NCBI GenBank assembly: GCA_026874595.1
Contig: CM049315.1
Location: forward strand, 79,502,065-79,566,064
DNA from: Sipunculus nudus
Taxonomy: Eukaryota > Annelida > Sipuncula > Golfingiida > Sipunculidae
DNA: 64,000 nucleotides
Direction: 5' to 3'
In this document: piece by piece, positions 34,824 through 45,866 of the stretch
Layout: every line of letters begins with the position of its first letter
Numbering within the stretch: position 1 is the stretch's first letter
The notes under the pieces: generated by a model
Databases searched by the model: none
Seen by the model: only the letters and a program-made list of their open reading frames with translations
Told to the model about the DNA's origin: nothing
Made by a program: the position numbers and the translations under genes

Positions 34824-36360
34824 CTTCCAAATTTAGTTTAAAATTAGCAAAATTAGGTTTCAGAAATGGAAGGCCTAGATGTTGGGTCTAAAAATCACCC
34901 TTTTTAACAAATACCAGCTTGTGTGGAATAAGGATTGCAACTCATCCTGTTATAGAGGTCACCATAATGGAGCCCAGGTATTGGTTGGCCAGATGTGTCA
35001 TGGGTATGTACCTGCTGAACTCCCCCGGTTTTGTACATCATGCTGCAGTTGGCCTTGCTGGGCTGGGCTGGCAACCTGTGGAGGAATGTTGGAGGCCCTG
35101 CATCAGTCCTCACGCTGTGGTCAGTCGATCTCTATCTTCCTGTTGAATATAAAACAGTTTGAATTGATCAGATCAGTTAATTAATGGTCCATGAAAACAC
35201 AAGATTCCCTCCAATTATGCATCAGCAAAATTCCAATGAGAAAAGTTGTTCTAGAAAAAGTATAAAATTTGCTTTCAGAACTGGAAGGCCTGGAATTGGA
35301 GAGAGAATTGAAGGCTAATGGAGCCCAGGTGTAGGTTGGCCAGATGTGTCAAGGGTAAGTACCTGCTGAACTCCCCTGCTTTTGTACAACAGGCTGCAGT
35401 TGGCCTTGCTTGGCTGGGCTGGCAACCTGTGGAGGAATGTTTGAGGCCCTGCATCAGTCCTCACGCTGTGTTCAGTGGATCTCTATCTTCCTGCTGAATA
35501 TAAAACAGTCTGAATTGATCAGATCAGTTAATTAATGGTCCATGAAAACACAGATTCACTCCAATTATGCATCAACAAAATTCCAATGAGAAAAGTTGCT
35601 TCCAAATTTAGTTTAAAATTAGCAAAATTTGGTTTCAGAAATGGAAGGCCTAGATGTTGGGTCTAAAATTCACCCTTTTTCACAAATACCAGCTTGTGTG
35701 GAATAAGGATTGCAATTCATCCTGTCATGGAGGTCACCATAATTGAGCCCAGGTGTAGGTTGGCCAGATGTGTCATGGGTATGTACCTGCTGAACTCGGC
35801 CGGTTTTGTACAACAGGCTGCAGTTTGCCTTGCTGGGCAGGGCCGGCAACCTGTGGAGGAATGTTTGAGGCCCTGCATCAGTCCTCACGCTGTGTTCAGT
35901 GGATCTCTATCTTCCTGCTGAATATAAAACAGTCTGAATTGATCAGATCAGTTAATTAATGGTCCATGAAAACACAGATTCACTCCAATTATGCATCAAC
36001 AAAATTCCAATGAGAAAAGTTGTTCTAGAAAAAGTTTAAAATTTGCTTTCAGAACTGAAAGGCCTGGAATTGGAGAGAGAATTGAAGGCTAAACTGAATC
36101 AGAAGAACTTCCTTACAAATATGTATATGCCTGGCCCCATAGTCAGCTGTTACACTTGGCCTTGTTTGGCTGGGATGGGCTGGCAACCTGTAGAGGAATG
36201 TTGAAGGCCCTGCATCAGTCCTCACGCTGTGGTCAGTGGAACACTATCTTCCTGGGAATATAAAAAACAGTTTGAATTGATTAGATCAGTTGATTAATGG
36301 TAAATGAAAACACAGGTTCACTCCAATTATGCATTAACAAAATTCCAATCAGAAAAGTTG
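34824..36360 (+). repeat. L3-B-L2'-C' block, copy 1 (1,537 bp)
   Basis: L3 34824-35248, B 35249-35598, L2' 35599-36022, C' 36023-36360. This minor-subfamily tetramer occurs three times in the window, here and at 51529 and 61019. L3 is marked by cctgttatagaggtc, aggtattggttgg and gtacatcatgctgc. The tattgg change removes an in-frame TAG and opens a 101-codon frame at 34879-35184. Confidence 0.92.
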
Positions 36361-38242
36361 CTACAAGAAAATAAGTTTAAAATTAGCAAAATTTGGTTTC
36401 AGAAATGGAAGGCCTAGATTTTGGGTCTAAAAATCACCCTTTTTAACAAATACCAGCTTGTGTGGAATAAGGATTGCAACTCATCCTTTCATGGAGGTCA
36501 CCATAATGGAGCCCAGGTGTAGGTTGGCCAGATGTGTCATGGGTATGTACCTGCTGAACTCCCCCGGTTTTTTACAACAGGCTGCAGTTGGCCTTGCTGG
36601 GCTGGGCTGGCAACCTGTGGAGGAATGTTTGAGGCCCTCCATCAGTCCTCACGCTGTGGTCAGTGGATCTCTATCTTCCTGTTGAATATAAAACAGTTTG
36701 AATTGATCAGATCAGTTAATTAATGGTCCATGAAAACACAAGATTCCCTCCAATTATGCATCAGCAAAATTCCAATGAGAAAAGTTGTTCTAGAAAAAGT
36801 ATAAAATTTGCTTTCAGAACTTGAAGGCCTGGAATTGGAGAGAGAATTGAAGGCTAAACTGAATCAGAAGAACTTCCTTACAAATATGTATATGCCTGGC
36901 CCCATAGTCAGCTGTTACACTTGGCCTTGTTAGGCTGGGCTGGGCTGGCAACCTGTGGAGGAATGTTGAAGGCCCTGCATCAGTCCTCACGCTGTGGTCA
37001 GTGGAACACTATCTTCCTGTGGAAAATAAAAAACAGTTTGAATTGATTAGATCAGTTGATTAATGGTAAATGAAAACACAGGTTCACTCCAATTATGCAT
37101 TAACAAAATTCCAATCAGAAAAGTTGCTACAAGAAAATAAGTTTAAAATTAGCAAAATTTGGTTTCAGAAATGGAAGGCCTAGATTTTGGGTCTAAAAAT
37201 CACCCTTTTTAACAAATACCAGCTTGTGTGAATTAAGGATTGCAACTCATCCTTTCATGGAGGTCACGATAATGGAGCCCAGGTGTAGGTTGGCCAGATG
37301 TGTCATGGGTATGTACCTGCTGAACTCCCCCGGTTTTTTACAACAGGCTGCAGTTGGCCTTGCTGGGCTGGGCTGGCAACCTGTGGAGGAATGTTGGAGG
37401 CCCTGCATCAGTCCTCACGCTGTGGTCAGTGGATCTCTATCTTCCTGCTGAATATAAAACAGTCTGAATTGATCAGATCAGTTAATTAATGGTCCATGGA
37501 AACACAAGATTCCCTCCAATTATGCATCAGCAAAATTCCAATGAGAAAAGTTGTTCTAGAAAAAGTATAAAATTTGCTTTCAGAACTGGAAGGCCTGGAA
37601 TTGGAGAGAGAATTGAAGGCTAATGGAGCCCAGGTGTAGGTTGGCCAGATGTGTCAAGGGTAAGTACCTGCTGAACTCCCCTGCTTTTGTACAACAGGCT
37701 GCAGTTGGCCTTGCTGGGCTGGGCTGGCAACCTGTGGAGGAATGTTGGAGGCCCTGCATCAGTCCTCACGCTGTGTTCAGTGGATCTCTATCTTCCTGCT
37801 GAATATAAAACAGTCTGAATTGATCAGATCAGTTAATTAATGGTCCATGAAAACACAGATTCACTCCAATTATGCATCAACAAAATTCCAATGAGAAAAG
37901 TTGTTCTAGAAAAAGTTTAAAATTTGCTTTCAGAACTGAAAGGCCTGGAATTGGAGAGAGAATTGAAGGCTAAACTGAATCAGAAGAACTTCCTTACAAA
38001 TATGTATATGCATGGCCCCATAGTCAGCTGTTACACTTGGCCTTGTTTGGCTGGGCTGGGCTGGCAACCTGTAGAGGAATGTTGAAGGCCCTGCATCAGT
38101 CCTCACGCTGTGGTCAGTGGAACACTATCTTCCTGTGGAATATAAAAAACAGTTTGAATTGATTAGATCAGTTGATTAATGGTAAATGAAAACACAGGTT
38201 CACTCCAATTATGCATTAACAAAATTCCAATCAGAAAAGTTG
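36361..38242 (+). repeat. Block: L1, B/C chimera, L1, B, C'
   Basis: L1 36361-36787, C-type 36788-37126, L1 37127-37553, B 37554-37903, C'-type 37904-38242. The monomer at 36788 has a B head (aagtataaaa) and C body (gctaaactg), the reverse of the C/B chimeras elsewhere. The second L1 has private ccatggaaacac near 37,496, which also marks 54,200, 56,857 and 58,740. Confidence 0.9.
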
Positions 38243-40540
38243 CTACAAGAAAATAAGTTTAAAATTAGCAAAATTTGGTTTCAGAAATGGAAGGCCTAGA
38301 TTTTGGGTCTAAAAATCACCCTTTTTAACAAATACCAGCTTGTGTGGAATAAGGATTGCAACTCATCCTTTCATGGAGGTCACCATAATGGAGCCCAGGT
38401 GTAGGTTGGCCAGATGTGTCATGGGTATGTACCTGCTGAACTCCCCCGGTATTTTACAACAGGCTGCAGTTGGCCTTGCTAGGCTGGGCTGGCAACCTGT
38501 GGAGGAATGTTTGAGGCCCTGCATCAGTCCTCACGCTGTGGTCAGTGGATCTCTATCTTCCCGTTGAATATAAAACAGTTTGAATTGATCAGATCAGTTA
38601 ATTAATGGTCCATGAAAACACAAGATTCCCTCCAATTATGCATCAGCAAAATTCCAATGAGAAAAGTTGTTCTAGAAAAAGTTTAAAATTTGCTTTCAGA
38701 ACTGGAAGGCCTGGAATTGGAGAGAGAATTGAAGGCTAAACTGAATCAGAAGAACTTCCTTACAAATATGTATATGCCTGGCCCCATAGTCAGCTGTTAC
38801 ACTTGGCCTTGTTAGGCTGGGCTGGGCTGGCAACCTGTGGAGGAATGTTGAAGGCCCTGCATCAGTCCTCACGCTGTGGTCAGTGGAACACTATCTTCCT
38901 GTGGAAAATAAAAAACAGTTTGAATTGATTAGATCAGTTGATTAATGGTAAATGAAAACACAGGTTCACTCCAATTATGCATTAACAAAATTCCAATCAG
39001 AAAAGTTGCTACAAGAAAATAAGTTTAAAATTAGCAAAATTTGGTTTCAGAAATGGAAGGCCTAGATTTTGGGTCTAAAAATCACCCTTTTTCACAAATA
39101 CCAGCTTGTGTGGAATAAGGATTGCAACTCATCCTTTCATGGAGGTCACGATAATGGAGCCCAGGTGTAGGTTGGCCAGATGTGTCATGGGTATGTACCT
39201 GCTGAACTCCCCCGGTTTTTTACAACAGGCTGCAGTTGGCCTTGCTAGGCTGGGCTGGCAACCTGTGGAGGAATGTTTGAGGCCCTGCATCAGTCCTCAC
39301 GCTGTGGTCAGTGGATCTCTATCTTCCCGTTGAATATAAAACAGTTTGAATTGATCAGATCAGTTAATTAATGGTCCATGAAAACACAAGATTCCCTCCA
39401 ATTATGCATCAGCAAAAATCCAATGAGAAAAGTTGTTCTAGAAAAAGTTTAAAATTTGCTTTCAGAAGTGGAAGGCCTGGAATTGGAGAGAGAATTGAAG
39501 GCTAAACTGAATCAGAAGAACTTCCTTACAAATATGTATATGCCTGGCCCCATAGTCAGCTGTTACACTTGGCCTTGTTAGGCTGGGCTGGGCTGGCAAC
39601 CTGTGGAGGAATGTTGAAGGCCCTGCATCAGTCCTCACGCTGTGGTCAGTGGAACACTATCTTCCTGTTGAAAATAAAAAACAGTTTGAATTGATTAGAT
39701 CAGTTGATTAATGGTAAATGAAAACACAGGTTCACTCCAATTATGCATTAACAAAATTCCAATCAGAAAAGTTGCTACAAGAAAATAAGTTTAAAATTAG
39801 CAAAATTTGGTTTCAGAAATGGAAGGCCTAGATTTTGGGTCTAAAAATCACCCTTTTTAACAAATACCAGCTTGTGTGAATTAAGGATTGCAACTCATCC
39901 TTTCATGGAGGTCACGATAATGGAGCCCAGGTGTAGGTTGGCCAGATGTGTCATGGGTATGTACCTGCTGAACTCCCCCGGTTTTTTACAACAGGCTGCA
40001 GTTGGCCTTGCTGGGCTGGGCTGGCAACCTGTGGAGGAATGTTTGAGGCCCTGCATCAGTCCTCACGCTGTGGTCAGTGGATCTCTATCTTCCCGTTGAA
40101 TATAAAACAGTTTGAATTGATCAGATCAGTTAATTAATGGTCCATGAAAACACAAGATTCCCTCCAATTATGCATCAGCAAAATTCCAATGAGAAAAGTT
40201 GTTCTAGAAAAAGTTTAAAATTTGCTTTCAGAACTGGAAGGCCTGGAATTGGAGAGAGAATTGAAGGCTAAACTGAATCAGAAGAACTTCCGTACAAATA
40301 TGTATATGCCTGGCCCCATAGTCAGCTGTTACACTTGGCCTTGTTAGGCTGGGCTGGGCTGGCAACCTGTGGAGGAATGTTGAAGGCCCTGCATCAGTCC
40401 TCACGCTGTGGTCAGTGGAACACTATCTTCCTGTTGAAAATAAAAAACAGTTTGAATTGATTAGATCAGTTGATTAATGGTAAATGAAAACACAGGTTCA
40501 CTCCAATTATGCATTAACAAAATTCCAATCAGAAAAGTTG
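38243..40540 (+). repeat. Three consecutive L1-C dimers (3 x 766 bp)
   Basis: L1 38243-38669 and C to 39008; L1 39009-39435 and C to 39774; L1 39775-40201 and C to 40540. The first two L1 copies share cttgctaggctgg; the first has cggtattttac; the second has an L2-like tttttcacaaatac and a private gcaaaaatcc near 39,411. This is the longest pure 766 bp run, with neither B nor L2. Confidence 0.93.
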
Positions 40541-40967
40541 CTACAAGAAAATAAGTTTAAAATTAGCAAAATTTGGTTTCAGAAATGGAAGGCCTAGATT
40601 TTGGGTCTAAAAATCACCCTTTTTAACAAATACCAGCTTGTGTGAATTAAGGATTGCAACTCATCCTTTCATGGAGGTCACGATAATGGAGCCCAGGTGT
40701 AGGTTGGCCAGATGTGTCATGGGTATGTACCTGCTGAACTCCCCCGGTTTTTTACAACAGGCTGCAGTTGGCCTTGCTGGGCTGGGCTGGCAACCTGTGG
40801 AGGAATGTTTGAGGCCCTGCATCAGTCCTCACGCTGTGGTCAGTGGATCTCTATCTTCCCGTTGAATATAAAACAGTTTGAATTGATCAGATCAGTTAAT
40901 TAATGGTCCATGAAAACACAAGATTCCCTCCAATTATGCCTCAGCAAAATTCCAATGAGAAAAGTTG

Positions 40968-41318
40968 TTCTAGAAAAAGTTTAAAATTTGCTTTCAGAAG
41001 TGGAAGGCCTGGAATTGGAGAGAGAATTGAAGGCTAATGGAGCCCAGGTGTAGGTTGGCCAGATGTGTCAAGGGTAAGTACCTGCTGAACTCCCCTGCTT
41101 TTGTACAACAGGCTGCAGTTGGCCTTGCTGGGCTGGGCTGGCAACCTGTGGAGGAATGTTGGAGGCCCTGCATCAGTCCTCACGCTGTGGTCAGTCGATC
41201 TCTATCTTCCTGTTGAATATAAAACAGTTTGAATTGATCAGATCAGTTAATTAATGGTCCATGAAAACACAAGATTCCCTCCAATTATGCATCAGCAAAA
41301 TTCCAATGAGAAAAGTTG
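40968..41318 (+). repeat. C/B chimeric monomer (351 bp)
   Basis: Head is C type with the gaagtgg variant (aagtttaaaa, ctttcagaagtgg); after gctaa it continues as B (tggagcccagg, caagggtaagt). The switch lies in roughly 41,001-41,037. It sits at the start of the region matching 27,700 onward at 13,336 bp, so it probably marks the crossover of that duplication. A second copy is at 45867-46217. Confidence 0.87.
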
Positions 41319-44300
41319 TTCTAGAAAAAGTATAAAATTTGCTTTCAGAACTGGAAGGCCTGGAATTGGAGAGAGAATTGAAGGCTAATGGAGCCCAGGT
41401 GTAGGTTGGCCAGATGTGTCAAGGGTAAGTACCTGCTGAACTCCCCTGCTTTTGTACAACAGGCTGCAGTTGGCCTTGCTGGGCTGGGCTGGCAACCTGT
41501 GGAGGAATGTTGGAGGCCCTGCATCAGTCCTCACGCTGTGTTCAGTGGATCTCTATCTTCCTGCTGAATATAAAACAGTCTGAATTGATCAGATCAGTTA
41601 ATTAATGGTCCATGAAAACACAGATTCACTCCAATTATGCATCAACAAAATTCCAATGAGAAAAGTTGCTTCCAAATTTAGTTTAAAATTAGCAAAATTT
41701 GGTTTCAGAAATGGAAGGCCTAGATGTTGGGTCTAAAATTCACCCTTTTTCACAAATACCAGCTTGTGTGGAATAAGGATTGCAATTCATCCTGTCATGG
41801 AGGTCACCATAATTGAGCCCAGGTGTAGGTTGGCCAGATGTGTCATGGGTATGTACCTGCTGAACTCCCCCGGTTTTTTACAACAGGCTGCAGTTGGCCT
41901 TGCTGGGCTGGGCTGGCAACCTGTGGAGGAATGTTTGAGGCCCTGCATCAGTCCTCGCGCTGTGGTCAGTGGATCTCTATCTTCCCGTTGAATATAAAAC
42001 AGTTTGAATTGATCAGATCAGTTAATTAATGGTCCATGAAAACACAAGATTCCCTCCAATTATGCATCAGCAAAATTCCAATGAGAAAAGTTGTTCTAGA
42101 AAAAGTTTAAAATTTGCTTTCAGAACTGGAGGGCCTGGAATTGGAGAGAGAATTGAAGGCTAAACTGAATCAGAAGAACTTCCGTACAAATATGTATATG
42201 CCTGGCCCCATAGTCAGCTGTTACACTTGGCCTTGTTAGGCTGGGCTGGGCTGGCAACCTGTGGAGGAATGTTGAAGGCCCTGCATCAGTCCTCACGCTG
42301 TGGTCAGTGGAACACTATCTTCCTGTTGAAAATAAAAAACAGTTTGAATTGATTAGATCAGTTGATTAATGGTAAATGAAAACACAGGTTCACTCCAATT
42401 ATGCATTAACAAAATTCCAATCAGAAAAGTTGCTACAAGAAAATAAGTTTAAAATTAGCAAAATTTGGTTTCAGAAATGGAAGGCCTAGATTTTGGGTCT
42501 AAAAATCACCCTTTTTAACAAATACCAGCTTGTGTGAATTAAGGATTGCAACTCATCCTTTCATGGAGGTCACGATAATGGAGCCCAGGTGTAGGTTGGC
42601 CAGATGTGTCATGGGTATGTACCTGCTGAACTCCCCCGGTTTTTTACAACAGGCTGCAGTTGGCCTTGTTGGGCTGGGCTGGCAACCTGTGGAGGAATGT
42701 TTGAGGCCCTCCATCAGTCCTCACGCTGTGGTCAGTGGATCTCTATCTTCCCGTTGAATATAAAACAGTTTGAATTGATCAGATCAGTTAATTAATGGTC
42801 CATGAAAACACAAGATTCCCTCCAATTATGCCTCAGCAAAATTCCAATGAGAAAAGTTGTTCTAGAAAAAGTTTAAAATTTGCTTTCAGAAGTGGAAGGC
42901 CTGGAATTGGAGAGAGAATTGAAGGCTAAACTGAATCAGAAGAACTTCCTTACAAATATGTATATGCCTGGCCCCATAGTCAGCTGTTACACTTGGCCTT
43001 GTTAGGCTGGGCTGGGCTGGCAACCTGTGGAGGAATGTTGAAGGCCCTGCATCAGTCCTCACGCTGTGGTCAGTGGAACACTATCTTCCTGTGGAAAATA
43101 AAAAACAGTTTGAATTGATTAGATCAGTTGATTAATGGTAAATGAAAAAACAGGTTCACTCCAATTATGCATTAACAAAATTCCAATCAGAAAAGTTGCT
43201 ACAAAAAAATAAGTTTAAAATTAGCAAAATTTGGTTTCAGAAATGATAGGCCTAGATTTTGGGTCTAAAAATCACCCTTTTTAACAAATACCAGCTTGTG
43301 TGAATTAAGGATTGCAACTCATCCTTTCATGGAGGTCACGATAATGGAGCCCAGGTGTAGGTTGGCCAGATGTGTCATGGGTATGTATCTGCTGAACTCC
43401 CCCGGTTTTTTACAACAGGCTGCAGTTGGCCTTGCTGGGCTGGGCTGGCAACCTGTGGAGGAATGTTGGAGGCCCTGCATCAGTCCTCACGCTGTGGTCA
43501 GTCGATCTCTATCTTCCTGTTGAATATAAAACAGTTTGAATTGATCAGATCAGTTAATTAATGGTCCATGAAAACACAAGATTCCCTCCAATTATGCATC
43601 AGCAAAATTCCAATGAGAAAAGTTGTTCTAGAAAAAGTATAAAATTTGCTTTCAGAACTGGAAGGCCTGGAATTGGAGAGAGAATTGAAGGCTAATGGAG
43701 CCCAGGTGTAGGTTGGCCAGATGTGTCAAGGGTAAGTACCTGCTGAACTCCCCTGCTTTTGTACAACAGGCTGCAGTTGGCCTTGCTGGGCTGGGCTGGC
43801 AACCTGTGGAGGAATGTTGGAGGCCCTGCATCAGTCCTCACGCTGTGTTCAGTGGATCTCTATCTTCCTGCTGAATATAAAACAGTCTGAATTGATCAGA
43901 TCAGTTAATTAATGGTCCATGAAAACACAGATTCACTCCAATTATGCATCAACAAAATTCCAATGAGAAAAATTGCTTCCAAATTTAGTTTAAAATTAGC
44001 AAAATTTGGTTTCAGAAATGGAAGGCCTAGATGTTGGGTCTAAAATTCACCCTTTTTCACAAATACCAGCTTGTGTGGAATAAGGATTGCAATTCATCCT
44101 GTCATGGAGGTCACCATAATTGAGCCCAGGTGTAGGTTGGCCAGATGTGTCATGGGTATGTACCTGCTGAACTCCGCCGGTTTTTTACAACAGGCTGCAG
44201 TTGGCCTTGCTGGGCTGGGCTGGCAACCTGTGGAGGAATGTTTGAGGCCCTGCATCAGTCCTCACGCTGTGGTCAGTGGATCTCTATCTTCCCGTTGAAT

Positions 44301-44400
44301 ATAAAACAGTTTGAATTGATCAGATCAGTTAATTAATGGTCCATGAAAACACAAGATTCCCTCCAATTATGCATCAGCAAAATTCCAATGAGAAAAGTTG

Positions 44401-44750
44401 TTCTAGAAAAAGTTTAAAATTTGCTTTCAGAACTGGAAGGCCTGGAATTGGAGAGAGAATTGAAGGCTAATGGAGCCCAGGTGTAGGTCGGCCAGATGTG
44501 TCAAGGGTAAGTACCTGCTGAACTCCCCTGCTCTTGTACAACAGGCTGCAGTTGGCCTTGCTGGGCTGGGCTGGCAACCTGTGGAGGAATGTTGGAGGCC
44601 CTGCATCAGTCCTCACGCTGTGTTCAGTGGATCTCTATCTTCCTGCTGAATATAAAACAGTCTGAATTGATCAGATCAGTTAATTAATGGTCCATGAAAA
44701 CACAGATTCACTCCAATTATGCATCAACAAAATTCCAATGAGAAAAGTTG
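44401..44750 (+). repeat. C/B chimera at a one-dimer deletion
   Basis: C-type head (aagtttaaaa) joined to a B body carrying the private gtaggtcgg and ctgctcttgtac. In the related segment, C 31065 and B 31831 with those variants are separated by exactly 766 bp. This monomer therefore looks like the join left when one C-L1 dimer length was lost, with the switch inside 44,413-44,470. It is copied at 49300-49649. Confidence 0.87.
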
Positions 44751-45515
44751 TTCTAGAAAAAGTTTAAAATTTGCTTTCAGAACTGAAAGGCCTGGAATTG
44801 GAGAGAGAATTGAAGGCTAAACTGAATCAGAAGAACTTCCTTACAAATATGTATATGCCTGGCCCCATAGTCAGCTGTTACACTTGGCCTTGTTTGGCTG
44901 GGATGGGCTGGCAACCTGTAGAGGAATGTTGAAGGCCCTGCATCAGTCCTCACGCTGTGGTCAGTGGAACACTATCTTCCTGGGAATATAAAAAACAGTT
45001 TGAATTGATTAGATCAGTTGATTAATGGTAAATGAAAACACAGGTTCACTCCAATTATGCATTAACAAAATTCCAATCAGAAAAGTTGCTACAAGAAAAT
45101 AAGTTTAAAATTAGCAAAATTTGGTTTCAGAAATGGAAGGCCTAGATTTTGGGTCTAAAAATCACCCTTTTTAACAAATACCAGCTTGTGTGGAATAAGG
45201 ATTGCAACTCATCCTTTCATGGAGGTCACCATAACGGAGCCAAGGTGTAGGTTGGCCAGATGTGTCATGGGTATGTACCTGCTGAACTCCCCCGGGTTTT
45301 TACAACAGGCTGCAGTTGGCCTTGCTGGGCTGGGCTGGCAACCTGTGGAGGAATGTTTGAGGCCCTCCATCAGTCCTCACGCTGTGGTCAGTGGATCTCT
45401 ATCTTCCTGTTGAATATAAAACAGTTTGAATTGATCAGATCAGTTAATTAATGGTCCATGAAAACACAAGATTCCCTCCAATTATGCATCAGCAAAATTC
45501 CAATGAGAAAAGTTG

Positions 45516-45866
45516 TTCTAGAAAAAGTATAAAATTTGCTTTCAGAACTGGAAGGCCTGGAATTGGAGAGAGAATTGAAGGCTAATGGAGCCCAGGTGTA
45601 GGTTGGCCAGATGTGTCAAGGGTAAGTACCTGCTGAACTCCCCTGCTTTTGTACAACAGGCTGCAGTTGGCCTTGCTGGGCTGGGCTGGCAACCTGTGGA
45701 GGAATGTTGGAGGCCCTGCATCAGTCCTCACGCTGTGGTCAGTGGATCTCTATCTTCCCGTTGAATATAAAACAGTTTGAATTGATCAGATCAGTTAATT
45801 AATGGTCCATGAAAACACAAGATTCCCTCCAATTATGCCTCAGCAAAATTCCAATGAGAAAAGTTG
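45516..45866 (+). repeat. B/L1 chimera: junction of the 4,899 bp duplication
   Basis: Up to 45,709 this is a B (caagggtaagt, gaatgttgg). From 45,738 it matches the end of the L1 at 40541-40967 (gtggtcagtgg, cttcccgttg, tgcctcagc). The crossover therefore falls in 45,710-45,737, in the gaggccctgcatcagtcctc core shared by all monomers. The undisturbed B is seen at 50415-50764. Confidence 0.88.

Larger units (their letters stand above)
40541..45515 (+). repeat. First copy of 4,899 bp duplicated segment, with flank
   Basis: L1 40541-40967, C/B chimera 40968-41318, B 41319-41668, L2 41669-42093, C 42094-42432, L1 42433-42859, C 42860-43198, L1 43199-43625, B 43626-43975, L2 43976-44400, C/B chimera 44401-44750, C' 44751-45088, L1 45089-45515. 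From about 40,811 the sequence recurs 4,899 bp downstream with all private variants: ctcgcgctg, gaaaaaacagg, aatgataggcc, aactccgccgg, gtaggtcgg and ataacggagccaagg. Confidence 0.93.
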
